Source: Aureimonas ureilytica
GTDB taxonomy: Bacteria > Pseudomonadota > Alphaproteobacteria > Rhizobiales > Rhizobiaceae
DNA: 64,000 nucleotides
Direction of reading: 5' to 3'
Assembly: GCF_001475935.1 (NCBI RefSeq)
Contig: NZ_LDQA01000022.1
Coordinates: forward strand, 124,001 to 188,000
The notes under the pieces are model-generated. The model saw only the letters and a list, made by a program, of their open reading frames with translations. It did no database searches and had not been told where the DNA came from. This document shows positions 25,101-32,938 of the stretch, piece after piece (positions within the stretch are counted from its first letter, which is position 1; each line of letters opens with the position of its first letter). A program made the position numbers and the translations under genes.

Positions 25101-25657
25101 AGAAGCTCGGCCGGAAGATTTCCGATCAGGAGTTTGCCTCCTATCTGATGTATCCCAAGGTCTTCACGGATTTCGCGCTGGCCGCCGAAACCTATGGCCC
25201 GGTCTCGACCCTGCCGACCGCCAATTACTTCTACGGCATCGGCACGGAAGAGGAGATTCTTGTGGATCTCGAACCCGGCAAGACGCTCGTCGTGCGCTGC
25301 CTCGGCACGGCCGATACGGACGAAAAGGGCCGTCGCACGGTCTTCTTCGAACTCAACGGCCAGCCGCGCCGGGTGAAGGTGCCCGATCGCTCCAAGGCGG
25401 GCGGTGCAGGCGCGGCTCGACCGAAGGCGGAAGCCGGCAACCCGGCCCATGTCGCGGCCCCCATGCCCGGCGTCGTCTCGACGCTCGCCGTGCAGCCGGG
25501 TCAGGCGGTGAAGGCCGGCGACATTCTGCTCTCCATCGAGGCGATGAAGATGGAAACCGCGCTTCATGCCGAGCGGGACGGGACGATTGCGGCCGTGCAT
25601 GTGCGGTCTGGCGATCAGATCGACGCCAAGGATCTGCTCGTGGTCTTCGCAGCCTGA
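22196..25657 (+). CDS. pyc: Pyruvate carboxylase
   Basis: 1153-residue single-chain pyruvate carboxylase, which makes oxaloacetate from pyruvate, bicarbonate and ATP using biotin. Domains in order: biotin carboxylase with ATP-grasp (about 1-460, beginning KILVANRSEIAIRVFRA), carboxyltransferase (about 530-830, with TTMRDGHQSLLATR and metal site residues in HFHTHDTSG), tetramerisation region, and biotinyl domain (about 1080-1153, EAMKMET with Lys1118). Length is typical. The start appears to be TTG 22196, preceded by GGGGGA; no ATG is available at the conserved N-terminus. A hairpin follows the stop. Confidence 0.95.
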   Translation: MAIAKILVANRSEIAIRVFRAANELGLKTVAIWAEEDKYALHRFKADESYQVGRGPHLTRDLGPIESYLSIEEVIRVAKQSGADAIHPGYGLLSESPEFADACRENGITFIGPSPETMRRLGNKVAARNLAIEVGVPVVPATDPLPDDMGQVARLAEEIGYPVMLKASWGGGGRGMRAIRKAEDLAREVLEAKREAKAAFGKDEVYLEKLVERARHVEVQILGDTHGNVVDLFERDCSIQRRNQKVVERAPAPYLNDERRRELAAYARTICAATNYVGAGTVEFLMDADSGEFYFIEVNPRIQVEHTVTEVVTGIDIVKAQIHILDGAAIGTPESGVPAQADIKLNGHALQCRITTEDPEHNFIPDYGRITAYRGATGFGIRLDGGTAYSGAIITRFYDPLLEKVTAWAPSPQEAIARMHRALREFRIRGVATNLTFLEAIITHPAFADNSYTTRFIDTTPELFAQVKRRDRATKLLTYLADVTVNGHPETKNRPRPPADARLPVAPQFRGEIRPGTRQKLEELGAKGFAEWMRAQPQVLVTDTTMRDGHQSLLATRVRTHDIVGIADAYARALPQLLSLECWGGATFDVAMRFLTEDPWERLSLIREKAPNILLQMLLRGSNGVGYTNYPDNVVKQFVREAASGGVDLFRVFDCLNWVENMRVSMDAVLESGKLCEGAICYTGDLFDPTRSKYDLKYYVHLAKEMERAGAHILGLKDMAGLLKPAAARVLVKALKDEVGLPIHFHTHDTSGIAAATILAAVDAGVDAVDAAMDALSGNTSQACLGSLNEALRGSERDPGLDQEAIRRISFYWEAVRNQYAAFESDLKGPASEVYLHEMPGGQFTNLKEQARSLGLETRWHEVAQAYADANAMFGDIVKVTPSSKVVGDMALMMVAQDLTVADVESPTRDIAFPDSVVAMLRGDLGQPPGGWPEGLQRKALKGEAPIAVRPGSLIPDADLAAERAKIEEKLGRKISDQEFASYLMYPKVFTDFALAAETYGPVSTLPTANYFYGIGTEEEILVDLEPGKTLVVRCLGTADTDEKGRRTVFFELNGQPRRVKVPDRSKAGGAGAARPKAEAGNPAHVAAPMPGVVSTLAVQPGQAVKAGDILLSIEAMKMETALHAERDGTIAAVHVRSGDQIDAKDLLVVFAA

Positions 25658-25665
25658 TAAATACG

Positions 25666-25686
25666 GGGCGGCCTTCGGGCCGCCCT
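25666..25686. terminator. Hairpin between convergent pyc and glycosyltransferase genes
   Basis: 8-bp stem GGGCGGCC / GGCCGCCC with a TTCG loop, followed by TT. It lies 9 bases after pyc and directly before the stop of the convergent gene. The T-run is short. Confidence 0.6.
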
Positions 25687-25687
25687 T

Positions 25688-26764
25688 CTAGTTTCTGAGG
25701 TCGCGCATGAAGCCGCGACGAACGAGATCTTCCGAGGATTGGAAGCGCAGCGATCCCTCGTAGCGGAAGTCCGTGTGCGGGCCGAACTCGTCGCTCTTCA
25801 CGATCGCCTTGTAGAATTCCGCGCCGTTGAAATGCGCTTCCTCGCCCGCCAGCGTGCGGAAGATTTCCACCGCGCCGGGGGCGAATTTCTGGTGCAGGAG
25901 AACCGCGTCGGGCGGGGCAAAATTGCGCGCGAGCGGCAGCGGGCCATGGGCCGTGTTGGTCGCGAAATGCAGAGCGGCATCGGCAAAGAGAAGCGGGAAT
26001 TTCGTCATCCGCATCTGCGTCCCGAACACGCGGTTGCGCGGGCCGCCCCGGATCGAGGTGCAGAACTTCTCGTCCGCCACTTCGTAATGCGACCCGTCGA
26101 AGAGGGGGCAAAGAGCGGTCGGCGCGCTCAGCGCGTCGGCGGGAGGCGCAACGCCGCCGATCGGCCCTTCCGGGTAAAGATCGATCATCGGGGCCATGGC
26201 GCGCTTCAGCCCGGCCCGTTCGAGGTCCGCCACGAAGCTTCGCAGCGGGCGCGTCTCGCAGCCGGGGAAGATCAGATATTCGTCGCTGTCGATCGAGACG
26301 ACCCAGCGCCCCCGGCCGATGCGATCCAGCATCCTATCGCGCCAGACGAGACCGCCGCCCGAGGTCATGAAATTGCCGGCCGAGGTAAAAAGCGCGAGGT
26401 CCGGCTGCGCTTCGAGGAAGGCACGGCTGCCATCCGTCGAGGCGTCGTCCACGACGGCGAAATGTTGCACGCCCAGCCGCCGGTAATGATCGAGGAAGGA
26501 GGGCAGCGTCGCCATCGCATTGCGCACCACCGTGATCAGCACGATGTCGCGCGGCCCCGGCGCGGCGGCCATCGGCTTGACTTCCGTCAGGCGGCAATCG
26601 CCCGTTGCCTTGCCCCGCTGGCGATAGCGCCGCTCGCGCCAAAGAAGCTGAAGCCGCGCGAGCCATCCGAGCGCGCCATAGCGTGGCCAGAGCGCGGGGT
26701 CCGGATTGGGATAGGGCAGGGCGGCCCGCCTACTCGCGCCGGGCGGGGTCTTGGATGCGCTCAA
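25688..26764 (-). CDS. Glycosyltransferase family 2-like protein
   Basis: 358 residues. The sequence DIVLITVVRNAMATLPSFLDHYRRLGV followed by VVDDASTDGS and SIDSDEYLIF matches the GT2-like family that includes many proteins annotated as glycosyltransferase family 2 in Hyphomicrobiales. The DxD-like SDE would bind the nucleotide-sugar metal. No transmembrane helix is obvious, so it is cytosolic. The preferred start is TTG 26764, with GGAG 6 bases before it and immediately after the tex stop codon, suggesting translational coupling with tex. The acceptor and sugar are unknown. Confidence 0.78.
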   Translation of the reverse strand: MSASKTPPGASRRAALPYPNPDPALWPRYGALGWLARLQLLWRERRYRQRGKATGDCRLTEVKPMAAAPGPRDIVLITVVRNAMATLPSFLDHYRRLGVQHFAVVDDASTDGSRAFLEAQPDLALFTSAGNFMTSGGGLVWRDRMLDRIGRGRWVVSIDSDEYLIFPGCETRPLRSFVADLERAGLKRAMAPMIDLYPEGPIGGVAPPADALSAPTALCPLFDGSHYEVADEKFCTSIRGGPRNRVFGTQMRMTKFPLLFADAALHFATNTAHGPLPLARNFAPPDAVLLHQKFAPGAVEIFRTLAGEEAHFNGAEFYKAIVKSDEFGPHTDFRYEGSLRFQSSEDLVRRGFMRDLRN

Positions 26765-26774
26765 GGCGGGCTCC

Positions 26775-29090
26775 CTATCGGCGCTTGAAGGCGTCGGCCA
26801 GCGCGGCGCCGAAGCCGCCGATGGCGGGCGCTGCGGGCTTGGCCTCGCGCCGATCCGGCCGGGCTTGGCCTTTGGAAGCGCCAGCCTCGTCGCGCTTGCG
26901 AGGGGCGGCATCCGGCTCGGCCTGTGTCTTCATCGAGAGCGAAATGCGCTTGCGCTTCTCGTCCACCTCGACCACGCGTACCCGGACGACCTGGCCAGCC
27001 TTCACCACCTCGGCCGGGTCCTTCACGAACCGATCCGAGATCTGCGAGACGTGCACGAGACCGTCCTGATGGACGCCGATATCCACGAAGGCCCCGAAGG
27101 CGGCGACATTCGTCACCGTGCCTTCCAGCATCATGCCGGGGCGCAGATCCTTGATCTCGTTGACCCCTTCGGCAAAGCTCGCCGTGCGGAAGGCCGGGCG
27201 CGGGTCGCGGCCGGGTTTTTCCAGTTCCGCCAGAATGTCCTTCACCGTCGGCAGGCCGAACCCGTCGCTCACGAAACGCTGCGGGTCGAGCTTTTTCAGC
27301 GCCGCGCCGTCGCCCATCAGCGAGCGCAGATCGCGCCCGCAGGCCTCGACGATCTTGCGCGCCACGGGATAGGCTTCTGGATGCACCGCCGAGGCGTCCA
27401 GCGGCTCCGTGCCGCCCTGAATGCGCAGGAAGCCCGCACATTGCTCGAAGGCTTTCGGCCCCAGGCGCGGCACTTTCAGGAGCGCGCGGCGCGTCTTGAA
27501 CGGGCCTTCCTTGTCCCGGTGCGCGACGATCGCGTCCGCCAGCGACGGGCCGATGCCCGAGACATGCGAGAGAAGCGCGGCGGAGGCGGTGTTCACATCG
27601 ACGCCGACCGCGTTCACCGCATCTTCCACCACGGTTTCCAGTGCGCGGGAGAGGGCGGGCTGGTCGACATCGTGCTGATACTGGCCGACGCCGATGGCCT
27701 TCGGGTCCACCTTCACGATCTCGGCGAGCGGGTCCTGCAGGCGGCGCGCGATGGACGCCGCGCCGCGCAAGGAGACATCGACGCCCGGCAATTCGCGCGA
27801 GGCGATCTCGGAGGCCGAATAGACCGACGCGCCGGCCTCCGACACCACGACCTTGGTGGGCTTGGCACCCGGCAGCTTGGCGATGACGTCCGCCGCCAGC
27901 TTTTCGGTCTCGCGGCTGGCCGTACCATTGCCGATGGCGACCAGCTCGACCTTGTGCTTCTCGATCAGCCCGGCCAGCACCATCATGGCGCCCGCCACGT
28001 CATTGCGCGGCTGGAAGGGATAGACCGTCGCCGTGTCCACCAGCCGCCCGGTTCCGTCCACGACCGCGACCTTGACGCCGGTCCGGATGCCCGGATCGAG
28101 ACCCATCGTGGCCTTCGGCCCGGCGGGGGCGGCGAGGAGAATGTCCTTCAGATTGCGCGAGAAGACGCGGATCGCCTCGGCATCCGCGCCTTCCTTCATG
28201 GTCGCCATCATCTCGTTGGAGAGCGAGCCGTGGATCTTCTGCCGCCACGCCCAGCGCGCGACATCCATCAGCCAGCGCTCGGCCGGCGTGCCGCCCTGCG
28301 TCTTCACGCCGAACTGCCGCGCGATCATCGCTTCAACCGGCTTCACGGGCGAGGCGTCGTCGGCATCCACTTCGATGTCGAGCGAGATGACGCCTTCCTT
28401 CTCGGCGCGCAGGAGCGCCAGAACGCGGTGGCTCGGAGCGGTCGCCCATTTCTCTTCATGATCGAAATAGTCGGAGAACTTGGCGCCGGCCTCTTCCTTG
28501 CCCTTCTGCACCTTGGCGCGAATACGCGCCTTGGCGACGAGATGGGTGCGGATCGCGCCGACCAGCGCCGGCGTCTCTGCCATGGTCTCGGCCACGATGT
28601 CGCGCGCGCCTTCCAGCGCGGCCTTGGTGTCGGCGACCTGATCCCCGAGGAAGCGCTTGGCCAGCGCCTCCGGGTCGGCGGAACGATCGGTCAGGAGCGT
28701 TTCGGCCAGCGGCCCGAGCCCCTTTTCGCGCGCCGCGTCCGCGCGCGTGCGGCGCTTGGGACGGAAGGGGAGGTAGAGGTCTTCCAGCGTGGCGCGTGTG
28801 GTCGCGCCCTCGATCTGGCGCGAGAGCGCATCCGTCAGCTTGCCCTGTTCGCGGATGGAGCGCAGCACCGTCTCGCGCCGCGATTCCAGCTCGCGCAGAT
28901 AGGTGAGCCGCACTTCCAGCGTGCGAAGCTGCGCGTCGTCCAGCCCGCCCGTCGCCTCCTTGCGGTAGCGCGCGACGAAGGGAACCGTCGCGCCGCCGTC
29001 GAGCAGCGCGACGGCGGCCGCGACCTGCGCCTCCCGCGCGCCGATCTCTGCGGCGATGAGGCTGTCGATGGATGGGCGCGGGGCGGTCAT
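26775..29090 (-). CDS. tex: Tex family RNA-binding transcription accessory protein
   Basis: 771-residue Tex homologue. The N-terminal helical region starts IAAEIGAREAQVAAAVALLDGGATVPFVARYRKE. The YqgF-like nuclease-fold domain is around residues 320-450 (MGLDPGIRTGVKVAVVD), helix-hairpin-helix motifs around 500-560 (NTASAALLSHVSGIGPSLA), and the C-terminal S1 RNA-binding domain at about 640-715 (GMMLEGTVTNVAAFGAFVDIG). Tex binds nucleic acids and affects transcription and RNA turnover. Length and order match the family. A charged, low-complexity tail follows the S1 domain. It is probably co-transcribed with the glycosyltransferase gene 10 bases downstream. Confidence 0.95.
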   Translation of the reverse strand: MTAPRPSIDSLIAAEIGAREAQVAAAVALLDGGATVPFVARYRKEATGGLDDAQLRTLEVRLTYLRELESRRETVLRSIREQGKLTDALSRQIEGATTRATLEDLYLPFRPKRRTRADAAREKGLGPLAETLLTDRSADPEALAKRFLGDQVADTKAALEGARDIVAETMAETPALVGAIRTHLVAKARIRAKVQKGKEEAGAKFSDYFDHEEKWATAPSHRVLALLRAEKEGVISLDIEVDADDASPVKPVEAMIARQFGVKTQGGTPAERWLMDVARWAWRQKIHGSLSNEMMATMKEGADAEAIRVFSRNLKDILLAAPAGPKATMGLDPGIRTGVKVAVVDGTGRLVDTATVYPFQPRNDVAGAMMVLAGLIEKHKVELVAIGNGTASRETEKLAADVIAKLPGAKPTKVVVSEAGASVYSASEIASRELPGVDVSLRGAASIARRLQDPLAEIVKVDPKAIGVGQYQHDVDQPALSRALETVVEDAVNAVGVDVNTASAALLSHVSGIGPSLADAIVAHRDKEGPFKTRRALLKVPRLGPKAFEQCAGFLRIQGGTEPLDASAVHPEAYPVARKIVEACGRDLRSLMGDGAALKKLDPQRFVSDGFGLPTVKDILAELEKPGRDPRPAFRTASFAEGVNEIKDLRPGMMLEGTVTNVAAFGAFVDIGVHQDGLVHVSQISDRFVKDPAEVVKAGQVVRVRVVEVDEKRKRISLSMKTQAEPDAAPRKRDEAGASKGQARPDRREAKPAAPAIGGFGAALADAFKRR

Positions 29091-29222
29091 GGGCGTGTCG
29101 TCTCCTCAGTCAGCCGAGGCTTACTCTCAAGCGCGGCCAGACGGCAAGAAAGAGGCGTTGCCGCTGGAGCCTTCCTCATGCGATGCGAAGCCTGATTCAC
29201 CATTCAGAGGAAGGCGTCGGCC

Positions 29223-30044
29223 ATGACACAACGCTCCTACTTCTCGCCGCCCGGCGGCCTGCCGGGGCAGGACCAGCTTTTGTCCGGCAAGGCGGTCTTC
29301 ACCAATGCCTATGCGATCATCCCGCGCGGCGTTTACAGCGACATCGTGACGAGCTTCCTGCCGCATTGGGAAAAGACGCGGCTCTGGATCATCGCGCGGC
29401 CGATGACCGGCTTTTCCGAGACCTTCTCGCAATACATCATGGAAGTGCAGCCGGGCGGCGGCAGCGCCAAGCCCGAGCCGGACGAGGAAGCGCAGGGCGC
29501 GCTCTTCGTCGTCTCCGGCGAGATCAGCGTGACGCTCAACGGCGAGACGCACCGCCTTTCGCCCGGCGGCTTCGCCTATCTGCCGGCCGGGTCCGCTTGG
29601 ACCCTGCGCAACGAGGGCGAAGCGGCAGCGACGTTCCATTGGGTCCGCAAGCGCTACGAAGCCGCCGAGGGTATCGCCAAACCCGATCCGATCTTCACCA
29701 ACGAGAAGGACATCGCGCCGACGCCGATGCCCGACACGAACGGCGCCTGGGCGACGACGCGCTTCGTCGATCCGAACGATCTGCGCCACGACATGCATGT
29801 GACCATCGTCACCTTCCAGCCGGGCGGCATCATTCCCTTCATGGAAACCCACGTCATGGAGCACGGGCTCTATGTGCTGGAGGGCAAGGCTGTTTATCGC
29901 CTGAACTCGGATTGGGTGGAGGTCGAAGCCGGGGACTTCATGTGGCTGCGGGCCTTCTGTCCGCAGGCCTGCTACGCCGGTGGCCCCGGCCCGTTCCGCT
30001 ATCTCCTCTACAAGGACGTGAACCGCCACGCGGCGCTCTGGTAG
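29223..30044 (+). CDS. allE: (S)-ureidoglycine aminohydrolase, bicupin
   Basis: 273-residue two-cupin enzyme of purine/allantoin breakdown that releases ammonia from ureidoglycine to form ureidoglycolate, using Mn2+. The C-terminal cupin has the metal ligands Glu208, His210 and His214 (METHVMEH) and Gln248 (CPQACY), as in plant and E. coli enzymes. The N-terminal cupin (about 45-140) lacks them, as usual. It is divergent from tex and has no other allantoin genes next to it, so its pathway partners must lie elsewhere. Start ATG 29223 is the first codon giving the conserved TQRSYFSPPGGLPGQ beginning. Confidence 0.92.
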   Translation: MTQRSYFSPPGGLPGQDQLLSGKAVFTNAYAIIPRGVYSDIVTSFLPHWEKTRLWIIARPMTGFSETFSQYIMEVQPGGGSAKPEPDEEAQGALFVVSGEISVTLNGETHRLSPGGFAYLPAGSAWTLRNEGEAAATFHWVRKRYEAAEGIAKPDPIFTNEKDIAPTPMPDTNGAWATTRFVDPNDLRHDMHVTIVTFQPGGIIPFMETHVMEHGLYVLEGKAVYRLNSDWVEVEAGDFMWLRAFCPQACYAGGPGPFRYLLYKDVNRHAALW

Positions 30045-30062
30045 GTCGCGGCGCAGGCACAG

Positions 30063-30300
30063 GATGATCCGCTTTCTCGCGCGGATCATGCCCGGCTTCG
30101 TCGGTTGACCCTCTGCCGCTTCGAGATGCTTTCGTGCGTCAGGACCCGCTTCGGGTCCGACCATGTGGGACGGGTGCGGGCCATGGTGTTGATGATCGGG
30201 GAAGGGAGCAGCGAGTGGGCTTGCCCCCGTCGTTGCCTTCGGCCAAAAACGCATCGAAGCTGACAAGAGGACGGCCAGCCGCCTGATGGTCGCGGCTGGC
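30063..30300. other. Intergenic segment with three strong hairpins
   Basis: Between allE and the convergent GST gene there are three perfect stem-loops: ATGATCCGC/GCGGATCAT (30064-30089), GGACCCG/CGGGTCC (30147-30163) and GCCAGCCGC/GCGGCTGGC (30274-30300). None has a good T-run. They may be weak bidirectional terminators or part of a structured transcript. No open frame here is convincing. Confidence 0.5.
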
Positions 30301-30316
30301 TCCGTGTCCGCTGTGC

Positions 30317-31285
30317 TCAGGCCCCTGCTTGCGCAGCCCAGGGCAGGTCCGGCCCGAGCGGCACGATGCCGGTCGGGTTGAGAGCCCGGATCGAATAATA
30401 GCCGCGCTTGATATGATCGATGCTGACGGTCTCGCGGACACCCGGCAGCGAAAGAATGCGCAGCATATAGGCCTGAAGCGCGGGGTGGTCGGCCAAGCGG
30501 CGCTGATTGCATTTGAAGAGCCCGTAATAGGCCGCGTCGAAGCGAACCAGCGTCACGAACAGTCTGATATCGCTTTCCGTCAATCGGTCGCCGAACAGGA
30601 ACGGCCCACCCTTCGACATCCAGTCTTCCAATTCGCCAAGCTCCGCGAAGACATCCGCGAAGGCTTCCTCATAGGCGAGCTGCGTCGTCGCGAAGCCGGC
30701 GCGGTAGACGCCATTGTTCAGGCGCGGATAGATCCGCTCGTTCAACGCGTCGATCTCGGCGCGCAGGTCCGTGGGGTAGAGATCGACACGATTCTTTGTC
30801 AGATCGCCGAAGCCCGAATTGAACATGCGAAGGATATCGGCGGACTCGTTGCTGACCACCGTATCCGTCTGGCGATCCCAGAGGAGGGGAACCGTCGCGC
30901 GGCCGGTGTAATGCGGGTCGGCGCGGGTGTAGAGTTCGTGCAGATAGCGCGCGCCGTGGAGCGGATCGGGATCGGCCAGGCTTCCGTCGCCGAAGCGCCA
31001 ACCCTGATCGGTCAAAGCCGGCTCGACGATGGTTACGCTGACGGATGACTCCAGCCCCTTCAGCTTGCGCGCGATCAGCGTTCTCGAGGCCCAGGGGCAG
31101 ATCAGCGCGACATAGAGATGATAGCGTCCGGCCTCGGCCTTGAAGCCGGCCTCACCCGTCGGCCCGGCCGAGCCGTCCGGGGTGATCCAGTGGCGGAAGC
31201 CCGAGACCTGACGAACGAAGCCGCCCTTTTCGTCCTTGGCCTGAACCGGCTGCCAATTCTCCACCCATTTGCCATCGACCAGCAT
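30317..31285 (-). CDS. Glutathionyl-hydroquinone reductase (Xi-class glutathione S-transferase)
   Basis: 322-residue Xi-class GST homologous to E. coli YqjG and yeast ECM4. It removes glutathione from glutathionyl-hydroquinones through the active-site Cys63 in ALICPWASRT. Conserved VPLLWDRQTDTVVSNESADI forms the glutathione site, and the C-terminal helical domain includes LTESDIRLFVTLVRFDAAYYG. The ATG has a strong GGAGGT upstream. It follows a VOC dioxygenase-like gene by 12 bases, so the two probably form an operon for quinone handling. The cluster function is inferred. Confidence 0.92.
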   Translation of the reverse strand: MLVDGKWVENWQPVQAKDEKGGFVRQVSGFRHWITPDGSAGPTGEAGFKAEAGRYHLYVALICPWASRTLIARKLKGLESSVSVTIVEPALTDQGWRFGDGSLADPDPLHGARYLHELYTRADPHYTGRATVPLLWDRQTDTVVSNESADILRMFNSGFGDLTKNRVDLYPTDLRAEIDALNERIYPRLNNGVYRAGFATTQLAYEEAFADVFAELGELEDWMSKGGPFLFGDRLTESDIRLFVTLVRFDAAYYGLFKCNQRRLADHPALQAYMLRILSLPGVRETVSIDHIKRGYYSIRALNPTGIVPLGPDLPWAAQAGA

Positions 31286-31297
31286 GGTCCGACCTCC

Positions 31298-32131
31298 TTA
31301 TCGAACGAGAAGCGCGATCCGTGTGCCCCAGGGGTCGGCGAGCGTGAGCGGCGTCTGGGTATCGCTTTCACCGCCTGCTCCGATTCCCGCCGCGCGTGCC
31401 GGAGCCACATGGATTTCGAGTTCCGAAAGCCCGGTCGACGGGAAGGCGCGGGTTCCCGCCTTTCGGCTGTTCCAGATATTGGTCGCGAGGTGATGGTGAT
31501 AGCCATCGGCCGCAAAGAAGATCGCGCCGGGATAACGGCAGGTCACATCGAGGCCCAGACGGCCGGCATAGAAGGCTTCGGCCTCGTCCAGCGCGCCGAC
31601 CTGAAGATGCACATGCCCGACCGAGCTTTCCTCCGGCACACCGGTCCAGGGCGCGCCGTCGCTGGCGGCGAGGAGATCCTCGACATCAAGGGCGTCCGTC
31701 GTCATGGCGACGGCGCCATTCTCCCATCGCCATTGGTCGCGCGGACGATCGGCATAGACTTCGACGCCGTTGCCTTCGGGGTCCGACAGATAGATCGCTT
31801 CGCTCACCGCGTGGTCCGACGCGCCAGCGACAGGTGTCTGTCGGCGCATCACCTCGCGCGTCCAGTTCGCCAGCGCCGTGCGGCTCGGCAGCAGAAAGGC
31901 CGTGTGAAACAGCCCCGCCTCGCGCATAGAGCGACGCCGCGCCGTCGGGTCGTGCCGCAACTCGAGAAGAACGTGATTTCCGACTCCCAGTTCGGCGCTG
32001 GCTGCATCCCGACGAAGGAGATGCAGCCCGACGGCTTCCTCATAGAAGGCCACGACGCGATCGAGATCGTGAACCGTCAGCGTGACGCGGCCCATCGTAA
32101 GCGTCGTGGCGGGAGAAGCGTCCAGAGACAT
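31298..32131 (-). CDS. VOC-family catechol 2,3-dioxygenase-like protein
   Basis: 277 residues with two vicinal-oxygen-chelate repeats, about 15-130 and 168-275. Candidate metal ligands are His in VTLTVHDLD/LFHTAF-type positions and VGHVHLQV, plus Glu in IYLSDPEGNGVEVYADR. The layout matches CatE-type extradiol ring-cleavage proteins, which degrade catechol and are part of quinone-stress responses in other bacteria. The partner gene 12 bases downstream encodes a glutathionyl-hydroquinone reductase, supporting a role with quinones or hydroquinones. Actual ring cleavage is not proved by the sequence. Confidence 0.82.
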   Translation of the reverse strand: MSLDASPATTLTMGRVTLTVHDLDRVVAFYEEAVGLHLLRRDAASAELGVGNHVLLELRHDPTARRRSMREAGLFHTAFLLPSRTALANWTREVMRRQTPVAGASDHAVSEAIYLSDPEGNGVEVYADRPRDQWRWENGAVAMTTDALDVEDLLAASDGAPWTGVPEESSVGHVHLQVGALDEAEAFYAGRLGLDVTCRYPGAIFFAADGYHHHLATNIWNSRKAGTRAFPSTGLSELEIHVAPARAAGIGAGGESDTQTPLTLADPWGTRIALLVR

Positions 32132-32535
32132 GGCCTCGATTCCAGTGATCCGACCAAGACGCTAAATGCCAGAGCCGGAAAAGGCGACCACGATGTCGGC
32201 CACGTTCGCGTCCGGACCGTTCACCGTTTCGATGCCGATTTTATTCGGGAAGACGCTTCGCGGTCATGCCTCGCATCATACGGCGCACCGGTCACAAAGG
32301 ATGGCGCGAGGAGGGAGGGGATCTCGACCGTACGAATGGCGATTGCCAGAGTTCGGCGCCATTTCCAGAAAGCGAATCGTAACGGGCTGTTAACAGACGC
32401 GATCTTCCCGTTAGTCTCGATCGACAGGGTCAGCCTGCGACGGCGATTGTCTAACCCGAGTGTCTGAAACACGAGAGATGCGTCGGCTCACGAGGAGGCT
32501 TGTCACCTAAACTCTCGTAAGTCCAGGATTTGAGC
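32132..32535. other. Intergenic region upstream of the VOC gene
   Basis: About 400 bases between the start of the VOC dioxygenase-like gene and the 3' end of tRNA-Gln. It must contain the promoter of the VOC/GST operon on the minus strand. No gene, repeat or convincing hairpin was seen. Confidence 0.4.
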
Positions 32536-32609
32536 TGGCTGGGGAACCTGGATTCGAACCAAGACTAGCGGAGTCAGAGTCCGCTGTTCTACCCTTAAAC
32601 TATTCCCCA
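32536..32609 (-). tRNA. tRNA-Gln (anticodon CTG)
   Basis: Complete cloverleaf on the minus strand. The acceptor TGGGGAA pairs with TTCCCCA, the discriminator is G and CCA is encoded. The anticodon stem GCGGA/TCCGC holds the loop CTCTGAC, giving anticodon CTG, which reads CAG (Gln). The T arm contains GGTTCGAATCC. Total 74 bases. Confidence 0.95.
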
Positions 32610-32938
32610 GCAGGAGAGCAGATCGTTTCGAGTGATCCGCTTTCGATCCGTTCGGCCAGTGTCGCTGGCCGCCGTTCGATGAATGGCGATGTAGTCGATT
32701 CGTGCGGGGGCGTCAATCGCCTTTCTGAGCTTTGCCGTCGCCACGAGACGATCAGGAGAGGCTCTGGCGGATCCGACCGGGCGACGAGGGCCAGGAAACC
32801 GAGGGAAATCGTGGAGTGTCGGCCCGCTGGATGAAAGGGTGCCTTGTGTAAAAACAACGGATGGCTACACTTCTATCCAACGAAAGCGGCCCTACGGGGG
32901 CCGAGGGGGCAGGCCGAACGCCGCTCCGGAGATATGAA
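32610..32938. promoter_or_regulatory. Divergent region between tRNA-Gln and ppx/gppA
   Basis: Holds the tRNA promoter (minus strand) and the ppx/gppA promoter (plus strand). A 7-bp hairpin CGGCCAG/CTGGCCG lies at 32653-32671. The short inverted repeat GTGTA...TACAC flanks a possible but poorly supported ATG at 32861. Confidence 0.4.

Noticed and set aside
26751..29195. An 814-residue plus-strand open frame opposite tex
   Set aside because: Shadow of tex; biased composition and no motifs. The tex domains on the minus strand are complete.
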